Shown here piece after piece: positions 7,706 through 13,897 of a stretch of DNA of 16,952 nt. The DNA is from Aquificaceae bacterium (GTDB taxonomy: Bacteria; Aquificota; Aquificia; Aquificales; Aquificaceae): contig WGFS01000025.1 in the NCBI GenBank assembly GCA_015492115.1, positions 1 through 16,952 of the forward strand. The letters run 5' to 3'. Below the pieces are notes generated by a model. It was not told the origin of the DNA. It saw only the letters and a list, made by a program, of their open reading frames with translations, and did no database searches. A program made the translations under genes and the position numbers. Every line of letters starts with the position of its first letter. The first letter of the stretch is position 1.

Positions 7706-8826
7706 GACAAATATTCTTTGACGTACTCGTTTATGTCCCTGACTATCTCTTTCTGCCTGCAGGTTATGTAAACGGAGAGCTTTGTCTCCTCCTGGGGTGT
7801 TGTGTTAAGGTAGAAGACCACGGAATGCCCCCTTGGCATTGTCCTCACAGTCCGAACTATCCCCTCCGTCCTGACCTCCATGCTCTCTCTGTTCCTGCAG
7901 TCTTCAAGACGGAAGCTCAACCTCAGGCTCTCTCCCTCACCGAAGGGAAGCTCCTCCTTAGGTATGAAGACGTTCATGTGGTCTATGGATATGTCAAGCA
8001 TGTACCCGAGCAGGTCAACTCCCTTCTCGTTCTTTACCGATACCTCTACTATGTCCTTTGGCTTTACCCTTACCGAGCTCCTCTTCTCCTCCTTCCCCTC
8101 AGCCCTCTTGAACCTCCATAGCTTGATCCTCCTGCTGTCTGGTTCTATAACCTTTACCTCTCCGTAAACGCCGTGTCCGAGTCCGGGATGCTTCAGCAGT
8201 GTGTACCTGTCTATTGCTATTGCCCCGAGCTGGGTGGGTCCAACCTCCAGCAGAACTCCATCTCTCTTTACACCGATTATAGGAACTGTGCTCCTTATAT
8301 GTAGCCCCTTGTATATGTTGAAGAGCTCAACTTCTTCTCCCCTTTTGTAGATCCTCTTTAGCTCTTCCAGTATTCTCTGATTCTCCTTTCCCTCTGGTTC
8401 CACATCGCTGAAGTCAACCGCTTTCTCCCTATGGGATATCAACTTTCTGACAAAGGAGATCAGGTTGGCTTCTTCCCCTTCAACCGTTTTCCTTGAGCAC
8501 CCTTTCATAACATCGTCTATCTGTTGAACCACATCTACGACCGGTTCTATGGAACTCTCCTTATGGAAGCACTGGAGAGAGAAGTCTCCCAGGAAGAGGA
8601 GGAATGCTTTAGTCGCAACGAATATAAGATCCACACCCTTGGCTCTCATCCTCTCTATGAAGTCCACACAGCTTGAAAGGTCTCTGTCCTTAGAGAAGAA
8701 GGTCTGATGATAGAGGTTTATGAAGAAGCTCCTCAGCTCCTCCTGGGGAACGTCTTCAGAGCTGAACACACCTTGAGGGCGGTGAATACAAACTTTTTCT
8801 CGTAATTTCTGAGATAGCTTTCCCAT
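7702..8826 (-). CDS. PilZ-domain protein (predicted c-di-GMP receptor), N-terminus probably disrupted by a frameshift
   Basis: 374 codons in the uninterrupted frame. A C-terminal PilZ domain covers about residues 247-362, with the RxxxR motif at R249-R253 (RSSVR). The second motif, normally D/NxSxxG, reads D278-I-S280-I-D-H283, so its glycine is lost. The preceding beta-rich segment (about 167-240) resembles the YcgR/PilZN barrel that accompanies many PilZ domains. The helical N-terminal part is not recognised. PilZ proteins of this layout tune motility or surface attachment in response to c-di-GMP. Codons for residues 1-19 are unlike the rest (TTA, CGA, ATT, CAA), while the -1 frame upstream reads as natural protein from ATG 8843. 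If the GT repeat were two bases shorter, the product would be 379 residues. A sequencing error, a recent mutation or a true downstream start are all possible. Confidence 0.75.
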   Translation of the reverse strand: MGKLSQKLREKVCIHRPQGVFSSEDVPQEELRSFFINLYHQTFFSKDRDLSSCVDFIERMRAKGVDLIFVATKAFLLFLGDFSLQCFHKESSIEPVVDVVQQIDDVMKGCSRKTVEGEEANLISFVRKLISHREKAVDFSDVEPEGKENQRILEELKRIYKRGEEVELFNIYKGLHIRSTVPIIGVKRDGVLLEVGPTQLGAIAIDRYTLLKHPGLGHGVYGEVKVIEPDSRRIKLWRFKRAEGKEEKRSSVRVKPKDIVEVSVKNEKGVDLLGYMLDISIDHMNVFIPKEELPFGEGESLRLSFRLEDCRNRESMEVRTEGIVRTVRTMPRGHSVVFYLNTTPQEETKLSVYITCRQKEIVRDINEYVKEYLS

Positions 8827-8843
8827 CGCGTCAGATAGTCCAT
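8733..8843 (-). other. Probable original N-terminal coding segment of the PilZ gene, out of frame
   Basis: Opens with ATG 8843, reads MDYLTRWESYLRNYEKKF then VFTALKV, and ends at TGA 8733-8735 after 36 codons. It overlaps the first part of the PilZ frame. Its codons match the neighbouring genes better than the overlapping start of the annotated frame. Removing one GT from the (GT)3 run (ACACAC at 8766-8771 on the plus strand) would join KV directly to FSSEDVPQEE of the PilZ frame. Confidence 0.5.
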
Positions 8844-8855
8844 ACTCTTAATATC

Positions 8856-9500
8856 GTGTCCAGCGGAGAAGTGTTCATACTTTGGAGCGGTGGAAAGGAC
8901 AGCTACCTGTCCTTCAAGAAGGCTACATCAAGGGGTTTAGAGGTAACACACGCGATCTCTTACGTTGATAGGAGAAGCGGACGGCTGATAGGTTGTTACC
9001 TGAGGGAGAGTCTTGTGAGGGAACAGGTTAAGAGTCTGGGACTGGACTTCGTTCCGGTTTACGGTAGCAAGAGAAGAGGTGATTTTATCAAAAATCTTCG
9101 CAGTACTCTCCTGAAGCTACGCTCGCTTGCGGGCGTCTTTGGAGATATACACCAGAAGGAGCACAGGGCACTGCTGGAAAGGGTCTGTGGTGAGATCGGG
9201 GTAAGGGCTGTGTTTCCCCTCTGGCATGTGGATGAGAGGGTCGTGATCAGGGAAGCGCTCACTGTGTCCGAACCCCTTGTGGTCTGCAGGCGCGTAAGGA
9301 AAGTCCCCCCGAGGTTTCTGGGCAGGGTCTTAGACAACGAGCTCCTTTCATACCTTGACTCTGTGGGGCTGTCGTTGAGCGGTGAGGGTGGGGAATACCA
9401 GACCTTCGTAGCGACATGTGAGGAGTTCAAACTTAAGTTAAACTTTGGAAGGAGATTCCGCAGGTCTTACTACGAATGTATTGACCTGGAGGTTGGCTGA
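8856..9500 (+). CDS. PP-loop ATP pyrophosphatase, Dph6 / COG2102-like (diphthine-ammonia ligase family)
   Basis: 214 residues. The N-terminal PP-loop SGGKDS (11-16) binds ATP and adenylates a substrate before amidation or thiolation. The C-terminal GEGGEYQTFV motif is typical of the Dph6/MJ0570 family. The archaeal and eukaryotic enzyme finishes diphthamide on elongation factor 2; bacteria do not make diphthamide, so the substrate here is unknown. Start is uncertain: GTG 8856 has no Shine-Dalgarno, whereas GTG 8871 (VFILWSGGKDS) has GGAG two bases upstream. Only about 12 bases separate GTG 8856 from the likely original PilZ start on the other strand. The SDR gene follows after one base. Confidence 0.82.
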   Translation: MSSGEVFILWSGGKDSYLSFKKATSRGLEVTHAISYVDRRSGRLIGCYLRESLVREQVKSLGLDFVPVYGSKRRGDFIKNLRSTLLKLRSLAGVFGDIHQKEHRALLERVCGEIGVRAVFPLWHVDERVVIREALTVSEPLVVCRRVRKVPPRFLGRVLDNELLSYLDSVGLSLSGEGGEYQTFVATCEEFKLKLNFGRRFRRSYYECIDLEVG

Positions 9501-9501
9501 G

Positions 9502-10449
9502 ATGAGGGTGTTCGTTACGGGAGGTACGGGCTTCGTGGGGAGGTACGTTGTAAAGGAACTCATAAACGAAGGACACGAAGTTCATCTCGGAGTAAGGAAC
9601 CCTCGTAAGGCTGAGTCCCTCTTTGGAGGGGATGTGGGTACGCACGAGGTTAACTTTCTGGACAGGTCTTCTATAGAAGCTGTACTCTCTTCTGTGAATC
9701 CAAAAGCCATAATCCACCTGATAGGCATACTCTTTGAGGATAGAAGGAGAGGTTTAACCTTTGAGAAGGTGCACTACCTTTTCTCCGCGAACATCTACGA
9801 GACCGCTCGCCAGCTTGGTATAGACCGGGCTGTACATATGAGTGCCCTCGGAACCCACGACTCGGCACCTTCCCGCTACCACCAGACCAAGAGGTGGGCT
9901 GAAAAGGGGCTTATGGAGAGCGGTATAAGGTTCACGATCTTCAGACCTTCCCTGATACTCGGACCTGAGCAGAAGCTCTTCTTTGATATGGACTCCGTGA
10001 CGAGGGTTCTCCCCGTGGTAGCCCTCCCCGGCGGAGGGAATTACAGGTTCCAGCCGGTGGATGTGAGGGACGTGGCGGGGTGCTTTGTAAGGGCTCTGAG
10101 TGAGCCGGAGACCGAAGGGAAGATATACGAGCTGTGTGGAACGAAACAGGTGAGCTTCAGAGAGCTCTTGAGGGACATCTTCTCCTTCTGGAACAGGAGG
10201 GTTCTTATGATTCCGCTTCCAAAGACCCTGATGTACTACATGGGAAAGATAGTTGAAAGGTTGATCTATCCTCCACCCTTCTCCTCAGACCAGATGCTGA
10301 TGATGTGGAAGGACAACGTCTGTGGGATACTCGGTGATGCGGAGAGTCAGGGCGTCCAGAAGGTTCTGAAGAGGGAGCCAATACCTTACGAGGAATCCCT
10401 CAGGTGGGCTCTGGAGGGGTATGCAGAGATCACTTCTTCTTCAGGATAA
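9502..10449 (+). CDS. Atypical SDR protein, NDUFA9-like (complex I 39-kDa subunit family) NAD(P)-binding protein
   Basis: 315 residues. The N-terminal Rossmann motif TGGTGFVG (6-13) binds NAD(P). An SDR triad is visible: Ser114 (MSALGT), Tyr126 and Lys130 (YHQTK). The HLIGILFED and FRPSLILGP segments are typical of the bacterial group named after mitochondrial NDUFA9. The role in bacteria is not established; quinone-related, lipid-linked or assembly functions have been considered for the family. Start is ATG 9502 because GGAGGT lies eight bases upstream and the motif then sits at the normal N-terminal distance; an upstream in-frame extension to 9445 lies inside the preceding gene and is rejected. 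The 3' end overlaps the end of convergent yidC by 20 bases. Confidence 0.85.
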   Translation: MRVFVTGGTGFVGRYVVKELINEGHEVHLGVRNPRKAESLFGGDVGTHEVNFLDRSSIEAVLSSVNPKAIIHLIGILFEDRRRGLTFEKVHYLFSANIYETARQLGIDRAVHMSALGTHDSAPSRYHQTKRWAEKGLMESGIRFTIFRPSLILGPEQKLFFDMDSVTRVLPVVALPGGGNYRFQPVDVRDVAGCFVRALSEPETEGKIYELCGTKQVSFRELLRDIFSFWNRRVLMIPLPKTLMYYMGKIVERLIYPPPFSSDQMLMMWKDNVCGILGDAESQGVQKVLKREPIPYEESLRWALEGYAEITSSSG

Positions 10450-11974
10450 CGTTCTTTATAAGATAGTTCTGACCTATGTTGAGGATGTTGTTCACCGTCC
10501 AGTAGAGGACGAGTCCTGAGGGGAAGTTGGCGAAAAGGAAGGTGAAGGCTACCGCCGATATGTACATCACGAGATTCTGTTTCTGGTCTGGGTTGGGAGT
10601 TAACTTTTGCTGGAGGATCATGGTGAGTCCCATCACCACGGGAAGTATATAGTAAGGGTCTTTCTCAGCGAGGCTGGATATCCAGAGCATGCCGGAGAGC
10701 TTCAGGTCAACGGTGATTATCAGAACCTTGTAGAGGGCGAAGAATACTGGTATCTGGACGAGTATGGGAAGACATCCGCTCATGGGGTTAAAGCCTATCT
10801 CTGAGTAGAGCTTCATCATCTCCTGCTGCATCTTTGCAGGGTCGTCCTTGTACTTTTTCTTTATCTTTTCCAGCCGGGGTGCAGCCTGCTGGAGCTTCAT
10901 CATTGAGGTGGTGCTCTTGTAGTTAAGGGGGAAGAATACCAGCCTGAGGAGGAAGGTGAGTATGACTATGGAGATAACCCAGCTTCCCGTATGCTCATAC
11001 ACCCAGTACATGAATATGAAGAGGGGTTTGACCGCTACCTTGAGCCTGCCCCAGTCAAGGAGGTCTTCAAGTCCTATCTCCCTGAGGCGGGAGTAGTACT
11101 TTGCACCCATGTAGAGGGTGAGAGGTTCATCGTAGCCAACGTAGGTGAAGGTTATCTCCTTCTCGCCTTTCTCTCCCTCGGGTCTGTAACTTACCTTGTT
11201 TATCACAACACTGCTTATGTTTCCCTTAAATCCCTTGAAGAAGTATCTGCTCTCTTCTCCCGCAAACTCAATCTTGCCCTCTAAATACTCCCTCTTGTCT
11301 ATGTCGCCTTTATCTATCCTCACAACCTCTCCATTGAGCTTGAGGACTGGACCCTCGTGGGTGTAGAAGGATCTCTCAAAGGGGTGTGTCCCTACAAGGA
11401 CGTAGAGCTTCCTCTTAAGGTTGCTCTTTATACTCAACTTCACGTAGAAATCTTTGAATTCAAGCTCCTTGACAAGCGTTCTCTTTCCCTTTCTGTAAGT
11501 CAGGATGAGTCTGTTGTCCCTCTTCTCCACCCTGTAGCTACCGAAGTTGAGGTCATAGTCTATGCTGGGGTCACCGGTGTAAACCTCAAGGGGATAAACG
11601 TTCAGCTTCTTCTCTGCGGACGTTATGAGGTCAAAACCGAACTGTTTGTCCACGAAGCTTACTATCTTCCCTCCCTTTGGAGATACTTCAACCGCAAAAC
11701 CACCGAACTCGTACTTGAGGGTCTTTTCAGGCTTCTGCTTCTCTCTCGTCGTTCCAAGCATGAGCTGGGGAACGGATCGTGGTTTCTCCTCCACCCTCCT
11801 GGGGGTTGCCTTGCCTTCCTGTTCGGTCTTCCTTTTCTCTACAGTTTGTGTCTGTTTGGGTGGGGGCTTAAGGAAGTACGAGGAGAAGAGCTCGTAACTG
11901 AGCAGGAAGAAGGCTATGACAGTCATGGCTATGAAGATTCTCTTCGGGTCGGGACCCTGCTGTTGTGGTGTCAA
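10430..11974 (-). CDS. yidC: Membrane protein insertase YidC
   Basis: 514 residues, full-length Gram-negative type. An N-terminal signal-anchor helix (about 13-30) is followed by a Pro/Lys-rich linker, a large periplasmic P1 beta domain (about 85-300), and the conserved five-helix core. The core includes the groove arginine in TFLLRLVFFPL, the cytoplasmic helical hairpin (KLQQAAPRLEKIKKKYKDD), and GCLPILVQIPVFFALYKVL. YidC inserts small membrane proteins, including ATP synthase subunit c, alone or with SecYEG. Start is TTG 11974: no suitable ATG or GTG gives the N-terminal helix, and AAAGGAGGTG lies 10 bases upstream within yidD. Start and yidD stop overlap as TTGA, implying coupled translation. 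Last gene of the atpB-yidC operon. Confidence 0.95.
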   Translation of the reverse strand: MTPQQQGPDPKRIFIAMTVIAFFLLSYELFSSYFLKPPPKQTQTVEKRKTEQEGKATPRRVEEKPRSVPQLMLGTTREKQKPEKTLKYEFGGFAVEVSPKGGKIVSFVDKQFGFDLITSAEKKLNVYPLEVYTGDPSIDYDLNFGSYRVEKRDNRLILTYRKGKRTLVKELEFKDFYVKLSIKSNLKRKLYVLVGTHPFERSFYTHEGPVLKLNGEVVRIDKGDIDKREYLEGKIEFAGEESRYFFKGFKGNISSVVINKVSYRPEGEKGEKEITFTYVGYDEPLTLYMGAKYYSRLREIGLEDLLDWGRLKVAVKPLFIFMYWVYEHTGSWVISIVILTFLLRLVFFPLNYKSTTSMMKLQQAAPRLEKIKKKYKDDPAKMQQEMMKLYSEIGFNPMSGCLPILVQIPVFFALYKVLIITVDLKLSGMLWISSLAEKDPYYILPVVMGLTMILQQKLTPNPDQKQNLVMYISAVAFTFLFANFPSGLVLYWTVNNILNIGQNYLIKNVILKKK

Positions 11975-12177
11975 GGTAAGTCCACACCTCCTTTAGACCA
12001 TGGATTACACCTTAGAACTCTCCAGACAGCCATCAGAAAGCCCTTGAGTGCTCCGTGCTTCTCAACCGCAAGGACAGCGTACTCGGAACAGGTGGGGTGA
12101 TACTTACAGCTCGGCGGATAAAGAGGAGATACAAAGACCTGCCAGAACCTGAGTACTTTTATTAAAAGCCACCTCAT
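11971..12177 (-). CDS. yidD: Membrane protein insertion efficiency factor YidD
   Basis: 68 residues, typical length. It shows the family signature: an N-terminal amphipathic segment (MRWLLIKVLRFWQVFVSPL), then the conserved cysteine-containing CKYHPTCSEYA and a C-terminal RCNPWSKGGVD. YidD sits at the inner membrane and helps YidC-dependent insertion. ATG 12177 follows directly on the TAG of rpmH with no gap, and the 3' end overlaps the TTG start of yidC, so rpmH-yidD-yidC are translated in series. The usual rnpA between rpmH and yidD is missing. Confidence 0.95.
   Translation of the reverse strand: MRWLLIKVLRFWQVFVSPLYPPSCKYHPTCSEYAVLAVEKHGALKGFLMAVWRVLRCNPWSKGGVDLP
11985..11994 (-). promoter_or_regulatory. 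Ribosome-binding site of yidC inside yidD
   Basis: AAAGGAGGTG on the minus strand, 10 bases before TTG 11974. It supports the TTG start, which overlaps the yidD stop. Confidence 0.6.
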
Positions 12178-12318
12178 CTAAGGTGCCAGCCTCTTCCTTC
12201 CCTTCTGCCTTCTTCTCTTGATTATCCTTCTACCCGACCTCGTGCTCATACGGGCGAGAAAACCGCTCTTCCTCTTTTTCTTCTTTATGGATATGTGCGG
12301 TTTAAGAGCCTCAGGCAT
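12178..12318 (-). CDS. rpmH: 50S ribosomal protein L34
   Basis: 46 residues, highly basic, with the L34 pattern: KKKRKSGFLARMSTRSGRRI then KRRRQKGRKRLAP. The N-terminus (MPEALKPHISI) differs from the more common MKRTYQP form but keeps the following KKKRKxGF core. Start ATG 12318 has AAAGGAGG seven bases upstream. It lies 33 bases after atpE and abuts yidD. L34 is part of the large ribosomal subunit. Confidence 0.93.
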   Translation of the reverse strand: MPEALKPHISIKKKKRKSGFLARMSTRSGRRIIKRRRQKGRKRLAP

Positions 12319-12334
12319 GGGCTAAACCTCCTTT

Positions 12335-12366
12335 AACAGAAAAGGCGGAGCTTAGAAGCCCGCCTT
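12335..12366 (-). terminator. Hairpin and T-rich tract at the end of atpE (intrinsic terminator or attenuator)
   Basis: On the minus strand AAGGCGG (12366-12360) and CCGCCTT (12348-12342) are exact complements around an 11-base loop containing the atpE stop; inner GCT/AGC bases could extend it. The second arm runs into TTTTCTGTT. This has the form of a Rho-independent terminator, and read-through would feed rpmH-yidD-yidC. The inner part overlaps codons of atpE, so part of the symmetry may be chance. Confidence 0.5.
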
Positions 12367-12696
12367 GCCGGAGAACATATTGGTAAAGACGAAGACTATT
12401 GAAAACAGCAGGGCGTAAAGTGCCAGAGCCTCTATGAAGGCGAGACCTATAAACATTATCGTCTGGAGTCTTCCGCCCACGTTGGGATTTCTCGCTATGC
12501 CCTCCTGAGTACCTCTGACAGCGTGCCCCATGCCTATACCTGTTCCAAGGGCTGCGAGACCTATGGCGAGTCCAGCCGCGAGGGCGAGAAGTCCGTAAAA
12601 GAGCGCCCTATCTGAGGAACCCTCTGTCGCTCTTTCCGCAGCAAATCCGAGTGCGGGTGTGAGGGCAGTTATAATTGCGAGAGCTTTGCCTTTCAT
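12352..12696 (-). CDS. atpE: F-type ATP synthase subunit c, with signal-peptide-like N-terminus
   Basis: 114 residues, about 35 longer than a usual c subunit. Residues 1-22 (MKGKALAIITALTPALGFAA) look like a cleavable signal peptide ending near Ala-Ala. The mature part has the two hairpin helices: GLAIGLAALGTGIGMGHA, the polar loop ARNP (68-71), and the second helix with ion-binding Glu89 in FIEALALY. Position 56 is Met where sodium-type rings have Gln, and Ala90 follows the glutamate where they have Ser/Thr, so a proton-driven ring is predicted. Aquifex aeolicus subunit c is known to carry a comparable signal peptide. Start ATG has AAAGGAGGTAA upstream. It lies 13 bases after the Usp-like gene; a hairpin follows. 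Confidence 0.95.
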   Translation of the reverse strand: MKGKALAIITALTPALGFAAERATEGSSDRALFYGLLALAAGLAIGLAALGTGIGMGHAVRGTQEGIARNPNVGGRLQTIMFIGLAFIEALALYALLFSIVFVFTNMFSGKAGF

Positions 12697-12709
12697 TGCT
12701 TACCTCCTT

Positions 12710-13120
12710 TCACTTTATTATGAGAGATGGAATATTTATCTCATCAATAATTCTACACAGCACAGGGGTAGGATTACATCCCCACAGTATCATGTCTGGC
12801 TTCCTCTCTCCGACGAACCTTACAACCTCCTCCTTAACCTTACCTGCTACCGCTTCTATATCAATACTTGCCTCCTCATTCTCCTTTACGTGCCTCCAGG
12901 TGTTTTTCACCTTCTCCTTTGCTCTCTCCTTAGCATTCTTAACCGTATCCGGCGGTATGGGGACTCCGAGGGACACGCTCGCCTCCTCAAGCCTGTAGAG
13001 ATCTTCAAGAATAACGAACACATCCACATGGGCTGAGAACAGCTCCTCATACTTTGCCAGCCACTCAAGCGCCTTCCTGCACTCAACGGAAGAATCTGTA
13101 AGCACAAGGGTTATCTTCAT
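12710..13120 (-). CDS. UspA-like (universal stress protein superfamily) protein
   Basis: 136 residues with the Usp fold pattern: an opening beta strand MKITLVLTDSS, alternating helices, and the paired strands near the end (DMILWGC, then IPSLIIK). The ATP-binding signature Gx2Gx9G(S/T) is not present at the C-terminus (WGCNPTPVLCRIIDEINIPS), so it probably does not bind ATP like MJ0577. It sits between atpB and atpE: one base after atpB stop, 13 before atpE, with GAGGAG eight bases before ATG 13120. A role in Fo assembly or regulation is only inference from position. Sequence similarity to Usp is modest. Confidence 0.7.
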   Translation of the reverse strand: MKITLVLTDSSVECRKALEWLAKYEELFSAHVDVFVILEDLYRLEEASVSLGVPIPPDTVKNAKERAKEKVKNTWRHVKENEEASIDIEAVAGKVKEEVVRFVGERKPDMILWGCNPTPVLCRIIDEINIPSLIIK

Positions 13121-13121
13121 A

Positions 13122-13781
13122 TCAGTGCTCCTCGTGTACCACAGCTCCCGCCAGGTAAACTACAGATAAGATCATAAAGATATAGGTCTGTATAAATACC
13201 GCCAGGAATTTTATTGCTATTATCAGCACCAAAGCTATGGGCGACAGAGCCATAGTAAAGGGATTCTTTATCACCACACCGACGAGTGCCAGCAGAAGTA
13301 TAGCTCCCCCCTTCATGTTCGCAAACAACCTCAGGGACAGCGTTATCGGTCTGGCTATGTGCGAAACTATCTCTATAACTACGAAGAAGGGAGCCAGGAA
13401 CTTTATAGGTCCAAGGAAGTGTTTGAAGTAGGATGGACCGTTTACCCTTATACCCTCAAAGTTGTAGAAGAGGAATACCGTGAGAGCCATGGCGAGGTTT
13501 GTATTCATGTTACCGGTCGGGGCGTCAAGTCCGGGAACCATACCCAGCAGATTTGAGAAGAATATGAAGAGACCCATCGCGGCTATAAGGGGCGTGTACC
13601 TCAACCCTTCCTCTCCTATGTTGTCCAGCAACATATTCCTTACAAACCTCAGGTATCCTTCTAAGAGAGCCTGGTACTTGGAGGGTTTTACGGAGGGTCT
13701 ACCTCCGAGGAGAACGAGCAGTATGGATATTCCCATAGCAACGAGACCGAGCGAAACGTGGCTTAAACTTACCCCTTCCAT
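13122..13781 (-). CDS. atpB: F-type ATP synthase subunit a
   Basis: 219 residues, mostly membrane helices. The essential arginine that faces the c-ring is Arg151 in ITLSLRLFANMKGG. LFIFFSNLLGMVPG and the C-terminal LAVFIQTYIFMILSVVYLAGA are also typical of subunit a, which forms the proton half-channels. Start ATG 13781 has AAAGGAG about ten bases upstream. First gene of the operon continuing with the Usp-like gene, atpE, rpmH, yidD and yidC; genes for the other ATP synthase subunits are not in this window. Confidence 0.95.
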   Translation of the reverse strand: MEGVSLSHVSLGLVAMGISILLVLLGGRPSVKPSKYQALLEGYLRFVRNMLLDNIGEEGLRYTPLIAAMGLFIFFSNLLGMVPGLDAPTGNMNTNLAMALTVFLFYNFEGIRVNGPSYFKHFLGPIKFLAPFFVVIEIVSHIARPITLSLRLFANMKGGAILLLALVGVVIKNPFTMALSPIALVLIIAIKFLAVFIQTYIFMILSVVYLAGAVVHEEH

Positions 13782-13812
13782 TCCTGTCTGCTCCTTTCTT
13801 TTCAGCTGAAAG

Positions 13813-13821
13813 ATTATATCA
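13813..13821 (-). promoter_or_regulatory. Extended -10 promoter of the atpB-yidC operon
   Basis: TGATATAAT on the minus strand is an extended -10 (TGnTATAAT). The start site would be near 13806, leaving a leader of about 25 bases before ATG 13781. A -35 match is poor, which the extended -10 may compensate. Confidence 0.6.
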
Positions 13822-13845
13822 CAAAAAGCACCTCACAACTTATTT

Positions 13846-13874
13846 TTGAGAAATTAATTATATTTAGATATAAG
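13846..13874 (+). promoter_or_regulatory. Sigma-70-type promoter of the DsrE-like gene
   Basis: TTGAGA (13846-13851), a 17-base spacer, then TATAAG (13869-13874). This is a close match to the housekeeping consensus with ideal spacing. Transcription would start near 13881, just before the strong ribosome-binding site AAAGGAGGTG (13884-13893) of the gene at 13898. The surrounding sequence is markedly AT-rich compared with the genes. Confidence 0.65.
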
Positions 13875-13897
13875 AAAGACCTGAAAGGAGGTGGGAT

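Noticed and set aside
8785..8800. Programmed -1 frameshift at the AAAAAG run in the PilZ gene
   Set aside because: In the upstream frame the heptamer is G AAA AAG, a poor slippery site, and a shift there would put the unnatural VCIHRPQ segment into the product; an indel at the GT repeat gives a better join.
9445..9501. N-terminal extension of the SDR gene by 19 codons
   Set aside because: It overlaps the end of the Dph6-like gene. ATG 9502 has a good ribosome-binding site and places the Rossmann motif at the normal distance.
11357..12100. Open frame of 247 codons on the plus strand
   Set aside because: Antisense to yidC and yidD, both securely identified; the translation has no domain-like pattern.
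12142..12330. Search for a hidden rnpA or a second small gene around rpmH
   Set aside because: rpmH and yidD abut exactly, and no additional frame with RnpA motifs (such as RNRxKR) is present on either strand here.
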